Assembly: GCA_037952775.1 (NCBI GenBank)
Contig: JBANAY010000003.1
Coordinates: forward strand, 14,446,001-14,510,000
Direction of reading: 5' to 3'
Origin: Clonostachys chloroleuca
Lineage: Eukaryota > Ascomycota > Sordariomycetes > Hypocreales > Bionectriaceae
Length of the DNA stretch: 64,000 nt
Every line of letters begins with the position of its first letter. The first letter of the stretch is position 1. This document shows positions 46,276 through 56,730 of this stretch, piece by piece. The position numbers and the translations under genes were made by a program. The notes beneath the pieces are model-generated. The model searched no databases. It was not told the DNA's origin and worked only from the letters and a program-made list of their open reading frames with translations.

Positions 46276-46772
46276 GGAGGAGCGTGGAGCTGACCTGCAG
46301 TAAGAATGGAGGGCAGAAGGAGGAGTCCAAGTGATTCAGAATAGACATTGCAGGAAACCCCCGTCAGCATCAGGAAGACTACTAAAAGGACTTGAAGCTA
46401 GTAACAATACCATACTTCCTTATATATTACCTCTCTCTTCTCCCCCTTTTTTTTTCTTTTCTAAATACTAGTACATGAGTTATAAAAAAGAGTTCAACTC
46501 ATATAGTAAAAGACAGCAGTGAAGATACTATATCCAGCACCTTACCACGATGAATCTTTTCTTTCTAAATTATTAGTAGATCTAGCAGCAAAGATAGCTG
46601 ATGCTTGAAATCTGAACTGCTGGCTAACCACCAGCAACCTTCTAAAGAATCAAAATGTGGGACTTACATTAGGCTCCAGATCTCCAAGTAAGAGGGCCGA
46701 GGGAACTATTATTAGTATGACGAGAGAGATGTGGAGAGGATGTTTGTGAAGGGGTGGGGCGAATGCGGAGGG
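46276..46772. other. Intergenic, no gene seen
   Basis: Downstream of the P450 gene; contains a polypyrimidine run near 46440-46460 and no coding potential. Confidence 0.4.
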
Positions 46773-46783
46773 TGCGGTCCGCA
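46773..46783. promoter_or_regulatory. Palindrome TGCGG-T-CCGCA, candidate regulator site B
   Basis: Exact 11-bp inverted repeat, about 300 bp upstream of the flavoprotein hydroxylase start, with an extra half-site TGCGG at 46764-46768. Identical to site C. Confidence 0.55.
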
Positions 46784-47084
46784 TGGCATGGGAAAGATCG
46801 TCCCGCAGCAAAATCCCTGTCTCTGTTCTTTTGTTCCTCAGCATGTTGCCCTTCGGGCCGAGAGTATCGTGTCTATGTATTTTGATTCCACGCCACAGCT
46901 ATCCATTCGCTCCACGCAGTGGGCTGTCGGAGGAACAGCAGGGGGCTTTTGGCCGGCCGGAAAGCGGAGTCGGCACTTCTCAACGTACATGGCGGATTAT
47001 TATAATATTTAAACCAGTGAAGAGTTGTCCTTTGCGAATAAATACTAAGACGTAGGGAGTTGTGCTTGCTCGCTAGAAGTCGCC

Positions 47085-49161
47085 ATGGTGGAAAATATTG
47101 ATCTTTTGATTGTCGGCGCTGGTCCAGCAGGGTAAGTCGAACCTGGATCAGTCAATGGACGAAGCATTGAGGCTGACCGTCCTCGTAGCCTGATGGCCGC
47201 AGCATGGGCGGCGGTTTATGGCATCAAGACAAAGGTTGTGGATAAACGTACCACGAAAATTGAAAAGGGCCACGCCGATGGCCTTCTGTCCAGAACAATT
47301 GAGATATTGCACAGCTTTGGTTTCGGCGACGGGATCTACAAAGAAGCAAACCGGCTACAGGAGGTTTGATTTTGGGTGAGTTGCTTTCAAATTGTTGTCA
47401 TACATTGAACGTAAGGGGAGAGGCAGACACTAACGTGACAGTATAAACGGCGATAGAACCCCGATGAAAACGGTATAATCCAGAGAACTGATCGCATTGC
47501 CGATACATTCCCGAATATCAGTCGTTTCCAGCAGTCAGTGCTTCATCGGGGAAGGATTGAACAGTACTTTCTGGACTTTGTGCAACATTCTCCAAAAGTC
47601 TGTATCGAGAGAGGTGTCGAGCCCGTGGGGATAGAGATTAACAAGTCTCTCATTGCGAACGAGGACGCGTATCCCATCACTGTGACTTTGAGGAGAGGAA
47701 AGGAGGCTCTGGCAGATGGAACCGGTGGCGCCGGAGACGAGCCAGGAGAAGAGTCTATAGTAGAATGCAAGTATATGATTGGGTGTGATGGAGCCCATTC
47801 ATGGGTGCGCGAAAAACTGGGCATCACTATGGAGGGGGCACAGACTGAGCCTGTTTGGGGGGGAATGGACATCGTCCCCGTTACAGACTTCCGTGAGCAT
47901 CCTATACAAATCTCTCTTGTCGCGAACACTGGATATTGCTGACTGATCTAGCTCGAGCAGCGGATATTAGAAGTCGTTGTACAATTCACAGCGCGTCAGC
48001 GGGAACGATCATGGTTATCCCCAGAGAACATGGCTTGGTTCGATTGTACATTCAACTTGCACATCTCACCCCTACGCGCGGAGAGCGGTTCGACAGGTCA
48101 AACGGTAGCCCGGAAACGATTTTCGCGGCAGCAAAACGAATCTTGGCTCCCTATGATATTTCCTATAATTATTGTGAGTGGTGGACCGTGTACCAGGTAA
48201 GCCGCAATCATTTGGGAGACGCCAGTGTTTCCCTTGAAAGCTGACTGTCAAGCAGGTTGGCCAAAGAGTAGCCGACGCATTTGCAAAATAGAATCGCATC
48301 TTCTTAGCCGGAGATGCTGTGCACACTCACTCACCAAAAGCAGGGCAAGGTATGAATATCTCCATGCACGATTCGTACAACCTGGTCTGGAAGATCGCGT
48401 CTGTGATCAAAATGAAAGCCCGTCCTCTTATCTTGTCCACGTACACCACGGAAAGACGTGCCGTCGCATTACAACTCATAGCATTTGACCGTCGGTTTTC
48501 GCATCTCAGGTCGACCTGCCAAAGACATCGCAGACGAAGCGGGCATTTCTATGGAGGAGTTCAAGCGAACATTTGAAAAAGGGAACATCTTCACATCCGG
48601 CATTTCTGTCCAGTATGGAAACAATGTGTTGGTTGACAGCACAGGGAAGCCTGAGGTTGTATTTCGCATGCCGTTTGGTGGACTGCAGCTTGGCATGAGG
48701 TTTCCCTCGTCGCAAGTCGCTTGTCAAGCCGATGCTACGCCGACGCAGTTAGGAGATGCCTTGAAATCGGATGGCCTCTGGAGGCTAATCGTCTTTGCTG
48801 GTGAGGTGACTCGGCCTTCAGCGAAAGAGCGGCTAGAGAGACTAGGGAGAGCTCTCTCGCAGCCGGATTCGTTCCTTCGTCGCCTCCAGCAGGAGGTGAC
48901 ACTTGAACCAGTCTTGGTTCACGCATCACCGCGCCAACACATAGAGCTTTTCGACTTTCCCAAGGCATTCTACTCCAAGAAAGATGGCAGTATGATTATT
49001 ATCGAGTCTTCGCTGACGATGCCACTTATCATCACGGTCATGGACATGCTTATTCCAACTATGAGATCGACAAGGAGTCAGGTTGCGCTGTAGTAACCCG
49101 GCCGGATCAGTACCTTGGTTGGATGGGCGAGGTTGATGATGTGAAGGGCATGGAACGATAG
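47085..49161 (+). pseudogene. Phenol-hydroxylase-type FAD monooxygenase, broken
   Basis: Five exons can be read (47085-47131, 47189-47375, 47457-47892, 47961-48196, 48256 on). Exon 1-2 give the dinucleotide fold LLIVGAGPAGLMAAA. Later come CKYMIGCDGAHSWVR (DG motif), TIHSASAGTIMVIPRE, and the FAD GD motif in [17 protein letters not shown]. The C-terminal thioredoxin-like domain includes DYYRVFADDATYHHGH. This is the PheA/phenol 2-monooxygenase class that ortho-hydroxylates phenols with NADPH. Lesions: TGA at 47367, TAG at 48289, a frame change near 48500 and another near 48985. As read the protein cannot be made. It sits between the P450 and the dioxygenase and would supply hydroxyquinol or catechol. 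Confidence 0.85.
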
Positions 49162-50070
49162 TTGTCTGCAATATTACGGTAGTGTCTCATGGTAGGTTCT
49201 TAGCTGAGTGGAAGCCGGCGACATCAATACAGAGCATAGTTAGAACTGAGGACGAGCGGCGAAGACTCTTGGTCGAATTCTAGCGGTTTCTCAAAGAGTA
49301 GTTTGTCACTGTCGCTTTTTCTGCCAGCAAAAGACTTGACACAGGCTAAGAAACAAAGATAAGACTAGGGAAGAAAGAAAGAATGAAACAGGGAACCCTG
49401 CTAACTGAGAGTACATTAGTAGCAAGGGATAGCTTTTAAATGCAGCATCGTCGGCAAGGATATATATGAAACTTTGGGCGAATTCAAGGTCGTCTTTTGA
49501 GCCATAATACTTCTTCCTTTCAATAATGATTAACTAGATTTTGCATACCCTGAGTCTTGTCCAACAGCTGCATATCTGCATCAAGGAATACGGTAAGTGA
49601 ACTTGTGTCACAACATTGCTTAGGAGTGGCGGGATGCATTAGTGTTTACGGCAAGTTTCGTCACGGAGGGACCAAGATGCGGTTCGTAGTACCCCTAAAT
49701 TGGCGGTCGTGCAGGCCCTTCTCGTGAAGTCTTTCCTGGTCTAGATCATGCACCAACATGGGCACCACTGCAGATGAGCGTGAACAGCAACGGGCTCTCC
49801 CGCATGATTTCCGATTAATGTAAATGCCTCTTCTGATCTGGGTAGGATATAATCAGTATTGATTCAGTCGTGAAACAAATATAAACACAGCGTAAGGCAC
49901 CGGCACTCATGTTGCCCAGAGATGGAGGGTAGCTACACCAAGACACTTACAATAGGTATATCGAAGGAGCTACACACAGCATATAGAGTCAATTTACGGC
50001 CAGTACCATTCAAGGCGCATATTAACATTTAAACATAGAGACGTTTCATAACACTCCATCGAGATCATGC
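49162..50070. other. Convergent intergenic stretch, no gene seen
   Basis: About 900 bp between the ends of two convergent genes; no domain, repeat or transposon recognised. Confidence 0.45.
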
Positions 50071-51163
50071 TCATCTTCTACTTCGGGACCAAAAGCCCAT
50101 TCTCAACTCGCAGCCTCCTTGCCTTTCCGCCTCGTCTCTCGCCTTTTCCTCCCGAAGTTTGTTGCTCTCCTCTTCCGTCAACAGCACGAAATCATACCTC
50201 AACAGCGCCGTGCTCGACTCCACACCATACTTATCCGCCCAGCCCTCCTCATCAGCCACCTTTGTTATGTCCACGATCAGAGACTGCCTGACACCGAAGA
50301 CGGCATCAGAAGTCTCGTACTTGCTGCCTCGCACGTATAAGGCCCTAATTATTGGTCAACGTGAGTTTTTCAGAAGCTAAGTAGATAGGTCACAAACGTG
50401 ATAAGCTGGCCAAAGCCCGGCTTGTGAAACCTAAAGTGCATGTGGCTCGGTCGGTACGGGTGTCTGTTCAGCTTGCATAGCAATTTTCCCACAGGCCCGT
50501 CGTCGGGGATGGGATACGGAACGGGGACAATAGCTTTGAAGTGAAAGCAGCCGTCCGCATCGCTGACCAAAACGCCACGTCCGTCTGGCCCGGATCGGTT
50601 GTTATACTGCACATCGTAGAAGCCCTTGGAATCGGTCTCCCACACATCCACCTTGACTCCATCAACGGGCCTGCCCAGGGTGTCTTTTACCGTACACACC
50701 ACAAGCAACGGTTTGAATCCTGGTCGGCCGAGATACTCTCACCTGCGGCCTTGTTTTCAGCTTCGTGCGTGTGGAATGGACCGAGCACGGTTCCACCAGT
50801 GGCCCCGTCTGGCTTGGGATGATCGATAGAGTCCACCAGCAGCGACAGCCCAAGGACGTCGGAGAGCAATATAAACTCATGTCTTACATCGCTGCTGACC
50901 TGGCCCACCTGCTTTATGAACTCGAGGGCAGCCTGCCACTCTGGGATGCTCAACCGCGTCTCGCGAGTAAAGTCGTGCAGGCGCACGACAAGTCGTTCCA
51001 GAAGGAAGCGCAGGCGGACATCTGGGCAGCGTGAGTTGATGATGTGGACATTGTCGGTGATATTATCTATCGTCAGGTCTTTCATTGGCGGGACGTTGTC
51101 CAAATCCACTTGGGATGTGGAAGTTGGATTGTCCGTGGCCACGATGGGGTCTGAACCAGCCAC
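50071..51163 (-). pseudogene. Hydroxyquinol/catechol-type intradiol dioxygenase, one frameshift
   Basis: The N-terminal dimerisation domain spans about 51163-50720 and ends in GATGGTVLGPFHTHEA. The catalytic beta-sandwich follows with the iron ligands in GFYDVQY (Tyr), PYPIPDDGPVG (Tyr) and RPSHMHF (two His). A 53-bp intron (50345-50397) restores LIT-ALYVRGSKYETSDAVFG. The two parts are in different frames, with the shift at about 50715 between ADQDS and PLLVVCTVKDT. The family uses Fe(III) to cleave 1,2-dihydroxy or 1,2,4-trihydroxybenzene between the hydroxyls; pairing with the adjacent maleylacetate reductase gene favours hydroxyquinol. It is divergent with that gene and shares its promoter. 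Confidence 0.85.
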
Positions 51164-51827
51164 ACTGCGGAAACTACAGCGACTCTATTTAACTTGTTGC
51201 CCAGATTTGGTCCTTTGTAGGGTTCCATTTGGCTTTGGCCTGACCTGGCTGTATGGCAAACACTCAAATATAATCCGCACTAAGCACTTTTTATGGCTCT
51301 CGGAAGTGAATGGATGATATGGCCCGGGTTGCGGTCCGCAGCAGCGGTATTTGCCGGCCGCACCTCCGGCACCCATCGATGAGCCAAAGGACGATTACTG
51401 CAGCATGACGAACATCTTCACCATCTTGCAAGTTCACTCTTTGGAGACCTGCTCTTTGAAACCCGTCCAGTTTCCAAGCTTGTAGCTTTTTGTGTCCACT
51501 CAAATATAAGCATACCTTGCGGCTTTTCCTGCTGCAGAGTGCCTACTCCGCAAGTTTGTCCCCAGGTCTGGAATCTCTCTAGGTCCAGTACCAACACCAT
51601 AAGCTGGCAAGCCGTGTGGCAGACGCTGATCGAGCAACCTCTGTCATCTGTATAGCAACCTTGAACCATCACAATCGCTTCGAAAGCCTGTCAAGCCAAT
51701 GTTTTGTACATGTAGCTGTCTGAGCTGTCCCGTCGCAATACTCGAGACGCTCACCTACGCCTTGCTCTGCTCGATCAAATCCGGCTACACTCCATCCTCC
51801 CATCGTATTTAACGTCTATGAGTAAAC
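51164..51827. promoter_or_regulatory. Divergent promoter, dioxygenase / maleylacetate reductase
   Basis: 664 bp between two divergent pathway genes. Contains the palindrome at 51330-51340 and GC-rich CCGGCCGCACCTCCGG next to it (51355-51370). Confidence 0.6.
51330..51340. promoter_or_regulatory. Palindrome TGCGG-T-CCGCA, candidate regulator site C
   Basis: Exact match to site B (46773). About 167 bp upstream of the dioxygenase start and 488 bp upstream of the reductase start, so one site could serve both genes. Confidence 0.55.
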
Positions 51828-52910
51828 ATGGAATTATTTACTTACCAGATGAACCCGTCCCGCGTCGTCTTCGGGAGCGGCACCATAAACAGGGCCCCTA
51901 GCGAGCTCTCGCGGCTCAAACTCAGCAAGCCATTTCTACTCTCCACTCCTTCCCGAACGCCGCACATCCAGGATCTATCCAAGGTTCTCGAAGCAAGAAG
52001 CATTACACCGACCGGAGTGTTCACTGAAGCGACCATGCACACCCCTGTTGCCGTTACCGAGAAGGCTGTGGCAGAAGCACAAGCTGCAGGCAGCGACTGT
52101 GTGATATCTCCGGGGGTGGCAGTACTATTGGACTAGGCAAGGCCATCAGCGCGCGAACAGGGCTGTATCATTTATGTATCCCAACCACCTATGCTGGCAG
52201 CGAGGTCACCCCTATCTTGGGAGAGACGGAAATGGGAGAGAAGACGACATACAGCAACCCTTCGATCTTGCCTGGGACTGTCATCTATGACGTAGACCTG
52301 ACAATGACACTGCCTGTCGGCTTCTCCGCAATAAGCGGCGTCAATGCCATCGCACACGCAGTCGAGGCCATGTACGCCGAGAACAGCAACCCCATCATCA
52401 GGATGCTCGCCCAAGAAGGCGTGAGAGCCCTGGCAGAGTCCTTGCCCCAGATCATCAATGATCCATCCCACCAAGACGCACGCCAGGGCCGCCCTCTACG
52501 GTTCGTGGCTATGCGGCACCTGCCCGGGCAACGTGGGTATGTCCCTGCACCACAAGCTCTGCCACGCCATCGGCGGGACTCTCAGCCTGCCCCATGCTGA
52601 GACGCACACGATTGTACTGCCGCATGTCTTATCATACGAGGCGCCAAAGGTTCCCGGGGCAATGGAGGCTCTCGCAATGGTGCTGCCTGACATTGATGGC
52701 GATGCGCTTTAGGGTCTTAATATACTGCTGAAAAAGCTGAAGGTTCCTCGGGACTTAGAAAGCTTGGGAGTGAAGGAAGGTGACATACCCAAGATTGTGG
52801 CGGCAGCGGTCAAGAAGCCGTACTACAGCCCCAGGGCGGTCGAGGAGAAGCTGTTGACAGAGCTGGTGAGAAGGGCTTGGGCTGGTGAGTTAGCGAGGGC
52901 CGATTTTTGA
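51828..52910 (+). pseudogene. Maleylacetate-reductase-type Fe-dependent dehydrogenase, broken
   Basis: The N-terminus FTYQMNPSRVVFGSGTINRA and, after a frame change, GGSTIGLGKAIS (nucleotide-binding loop) and PTTYAGSEVTPILGE are diagnostic of maleylacetate reductases in the iron-alcohol-dehydrogenase superfamily. AISGVNAIAHAVEAMYA and MSLHHKLCHAIGGTL with LPHAETHTIVLPH carry the metal-site histidines. Breaks: a one-base shift in the G-run at 52112-52116, a second shift at about 52470-52490, and TAG at 52710. The tail resumes and ends at 52910. The enzyme reduces maleylacetate to 3-oxoadipate with NAD(P)H, following hydroxyquinol ring cleavage. Confidence 0.87.
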
Positions 52911-53517
52911 GGTTTAGATCTGTCATGGTGGTGTAACTGACTGTGTCTCGATTGGGGCTGTATTGATATGTAGATTTCATCTTCTCTAAGAATAAAGTAT
53001 GTCATGATGGCGGTGCAATGGAAGCTGGCAACTTGAAGTTCAGAAGGTAGCATTGGAAAGAGCTTATCAGATCAGTGCAGTCCGACACGGAAGAAGGAGA
53101 CTCGGTTGGAGGGGCTTTGGATACACGAAATAAATCGCCATACCAGAACCGGTATATCCCGTGGCTCCTACCAACTGTCTTCACTTAAATGCAAGTCTAG
53201 CGGTGAGTGGTACAAAAAAACGCAAACTGACGTTTGTTCCTCCGGACATTTCATACCCACGAAATCTTGCCTCGATGACTTTCCTAAGTCAGACGCGCAA
53301 CTGTCTTGCTTGGCAGGCAGCTTTCTTCATCGCCCAAATGTGGCAAAAACTCGTTGGCTTAACATTAGTGTCGCATCTAAGCTTATAATGACAGCTCATA
53401 ATGGAAATACTGCTGTCAACATTCCAGGAGGCCGTTATATATTCAGTCAAATGCTCGGTCTTGAAGGGAGTGGTAATGTGTTTTGAGCAAGGAATGACAG
53501 CTTCTCTTAACTCTAAA
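52911..53517. other. Intergenic, no gene seen
   Basis: Open frames here (e.g. 53106-53486) lack domains and are not called. Confidence 0.4.
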
Positions 53518-53859
53518 TTAACTCTTAGTCCAGCTCCCATGAACTTCTTCCAACATTAGTATTGGCTTCAAGTCTGTGAAGTTAGAAACATCTTCAAAAA
53601 CTTTCTTCGTGCCCGCTGCCTGAATAGCTTCATTCGCACCTTCTGAGCTACTAAAGGTCACGACGGCGGCAGCGAGGTAGATTGGCTTTACATCACCAAC
53701 CGTTAGAAACATGACGACCTGCCATCCTTCAATACCGCAAGTCTGCCATGTCCGTTCAGCGAGGCGCATATGTTGAGAGACGGGGTAATCAATATCAAAT
53801 TTTCCATCGACTGAATCCGAGTTTTCATATAGCACTGTAATATTGGATTTCGCAAACAT
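53518..53859 (-). CDS. EthD-domain small protein
   Basis: 113 aa, single exon. ITVLYENSDSVDGKFDIDYP leads into HMRLAERTWQTCGIEGWQVV, and the C-terminal half has VSNFTDLKPILMLEEV. This is the EthD ferredoxin-like dimeric fold (PF07110), found in bacterial ether degradation and often in fungal aromatic or polyketide clusters as a small dehydratase, cyclase or accessory protein. Its placement next to the ring-cleavage genes suggests an accessory catabolic role. No lesion. Confidence 0.75.
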   Translation of the reverse strand: MFAKSNITVLYENSDSVDGKFDIDYPVSQHMRLAERTWQTCGIEGWQVVMFLTVGDVKPIYLAAAVVTFSSSEGANEAIQAAGTKKVFEDVSNFTDLKPILMLEEVHGSWTKS

Positions 53860-54473
53860 TATGTCTAGGAGGGATGCAAATGCACCATGCTTTGAGACGC
53901 CTGAGAACAGTTAGCGGGAACTAAATCACGACGAGCAACTCTAGGAACAGAGGTCGATGTAAAACGGCAGCCGGAGTTGAAGAAGGCTCTATCTCGATTC
54001 ATGTTGGGTTGAGAAAGAAAAGCCTTGTTGCCTGCATGAACACATCAAGTCACATACCACAATTGATTGCTGGATTGAATGGCTTAATCTGGTTCTGAAG
54101 GATATTCCAAGTTTCTGCCGCCTTCTAACTGCTACCTTTTCGCCGTGTTCATTCTCCCTATATGTGTGGAACCTACAGTGGGTATCGATTCGCTGCTCCG
54201 CCATTGCAGATTCCACAGCGTCTTCCGTACCGAGCGCACCCTTGCGACAAACGAGTCTTATCTTCTTGCCAGCCTAATCGGGCTAGTCATCAAGAACGGG
54301 TGAATCTTCTTGATACGCTAAAATCCTTAGTCTCATCCCTCATTGGGCGGATTTTACGAGCTTGGCAACATGCTGGGCGTTGACAAGGGCCTAGACTATG
54401 GGTATTACTAGCAGCGACCCCATGGGCAACCTGCTCGTAAAAAGCGATAAATAGGACGTGAGGAAGTTACACC
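53860..54473. other. Divergent intergenic region, EthD / second regulator
   Basis: 614 bp; no copy of the TGCGG-N-CCGCA palindrome seen. Confidence 0.4.
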
Positions 54474-56181
54474 ATGAGTAGCATTTTACTTTCCATATCC
54501 ACTATGTCAAGCGACAATTTCCGCTTACCAAAGCGGATGCATAAGCAACGCCGCACTAGCAAACCCAAGGTCCGAACAGGGTGCATCACATGCAAGGGTC
54601 GTCATGTGAAATGTGACGAACTGAAACCGGCATGTCTTCGGTGTCAAAAGGCTGGGATTGAGTGCGGTGGCTATCTCGCTCCTCGACACGACTCAGAAGT
54701 GACCGCTGCATCCGCACGCCGCGGTGACCCGGTCCCGATACTACCACGGCCAAAGCATGAGCGAAGCGGAACGCCGCGGAACCTCTTGACCGCGCCTGGC
54801 TCCCATCTCGGTGGACCGGGACGACGTCATCTATTTTGATCTTTTCCGTCACCAAATCATCTATGACTTGGGAGGCCATATCCATTTTCATTTTTGGGGT
54901 CACATCGTCTTACGTGAGACTATGAGAGACGAGTGTGTTCGGCGAGCCGTCATCGCCATTGGGGCGCTAGCCCACGCCTTCTGCTTCACCTCGGAATCGA
55001 GATCGCAATGCGTAATTCGCACGTCCTTCTTCCCAACACGGTCCTGCACCGAAGATTTCCTCAACACATCACACAGAGCAGCGATTCGTTCCTACATTTC
55101 AGCTATTTCACTATGCGCAAAGCGTATACGAGATGGGGCATACAGCTCCTCTCCACGGTCAGCCCTAATTATTACAATAGTTTTGGTGGCTTTTGAGTTC
55201 CTTCAAGGCAATATGAAGGCAGCAGATGGCCTTATGAAGTCTTGTATTCTACTCTTCACAAGACTACGTTGTCTCTTGGGCCAAACACATGGCCAGCCCG
55301 GCTTATCGCCACGGCCTGCCTTTGGGGCTGCGGACGCGGTCGATAATGAATTGGAACACATATTACCATGCCTCTCCGTCATGAGTGGATTCACCCGCCT
55401 TTGCGCATCCCAGCACGACCTTTTGGCATCTCTGCCAGTCGGTTCAGGAGAGGTGTTCCCTAATCTGGAGCGGGCAAGTACGACAGAAGCACTAGCGCAG
55501 TGGACCGATTTCTATACGCGTAATCTGGTCTTCGTTATGCAAATGCAGCGCAACCACTGTTACGGCTATCCGTACGTTTACGCAAAGACAAAGGCCGCCC
55601 GAGGTGAGTTCCTGGCGCATCAGGAGATGTGGAGTGAGGTGATGAGCATGCTTCTTGCATGTGAAGAAGATCCCCACATCTTGAAAGGGATCAAGGTAGC
55701 GCGAATTCATTATATCATGATCAACGTGCTCACTCAATGCTGCTTGGACCCGACAGAAATGACATACGACAACTTCTTTCTGCAGTTTCAAGATATACTG
55801 GAAGGTACTCTTGCTCTGCTATTGGAGAACGAACCCATGGCCAAGATTCACTTCACCTTTTGCGGGCATTTGGCACCCCCACTATGCCTGGCGGCGAGTA
55901 AGTGCCGCCATTTAGATCTGCGGACGAATTTCTTGCAGGTTATCTCAAGGCTACCGTGCCGGGAAGGACCGTGGGATCCCAAGACTCGGCTCCTAGGACT
56001 TACTGGTCTGACGCGCCTAGAAGATGCTGGGCGCGATGAAACCGGGTATGTTCCATCAGCGGCCCGGTGGATTTGGACGGAAGCACAATGGGACTCTAAT
56101 TATCGATATCTGGTGGCCAAATATACGAAAGTAGATTCAAATGGGGGCATACCGGCCCAGACTCGTCTGGTCTTAAACTAG
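54474..56181 (+). pseudogene. Zn(II)2Cys6 transcription factor with one frameshift
   Basis: The first part (from 54474 or the internal ATG at 54504) carries the zinc cluster [20 protein letters not shown] followed by [12 protein letters not shown]. The second part, in another frame from about 54790, begins [18 protein letters not shown] and continues for 456 codons (RRAVIAIGALAHAF and DFYTRNLVFVMQMQRNH regions) to the stop at 56181; it resembles the C-terminal half of fungal cluster regulators. No AG acceptor lies between the TGA at 54787 and the resumed homology, so an intron does not explain the change. I infer a one-base indel at 54790-54835. If functional it would be a second local regulator. 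Confidence 0.7.
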
Positions 56182-56703
56182 AACGCCTTTTTCTTGAATA
56201 CTAAAATCTGGCTTGAAACTAAATAGATAATAAGACAATGTGTGTGTGTGTATGTATAGATCGGTGCATGTGGTGAGAGATAAAACAGGATGCTTGTCTG
56301 TTATAGCGTCGAACTGACGATAATGGTATTAAGAAGGTTATGGAGGATCTTGCGGCTTAACAGCTCGTGGATAATGAAGCATGATGTATTATAACTTTGT
56401 GTTCCACTAGTGCTAATATGCTAGTAGTTCTCAGAAGATAGGACAGTAAATCACTACTCCAAGTCTTGGATTGGTCTCCAATAACAACCTTCGCCTTTGT
56501 GATATAAACCTTGCGAATCTTAAAACCCACAATGAATCCATCCGGGTTCTCTCCATCACTGACCGTTACGCTAGCTACGAAGAATGAGTTCTGCATGTTC
56601 GGATATTTCCGAAATTCCCGCTCGGAAGCTCATATTTCATACATTACTCAAATCAGCCAATCAACGTAACACATAACGCCCTGGAACAAAGTCAAGCGCA
56701 ACC
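56182..56703. other. Intergenic with short TG microsatellite
   Basis: A TGTGTGTGTGTG run lies near 56239. A 79-codon minus frame (56357-56596) has no recognised domain. Confidence 0.4.
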
Positions 56704-56730
56704 TTAGGGTTAGGGTTAGGGTTAGGGTTA
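56704..56730 (+). repeat. Interstitial telomeric array (TTAGGG)4TTA
   Basis: Four full TTAGGG units plus TTA, preceded by ACC and followed directly by AAGGAGACTTCC, the start of the dispersed repeat. TTAGGG is the telomere unit of most filamentous fungi. Genes on both sides show it is not a present chromosome end. Confidence 0.95.

Noticed and set aside
56357..56596. 79-codon minus frame
   Set aside because: No recognisable domain and no splice partners found.
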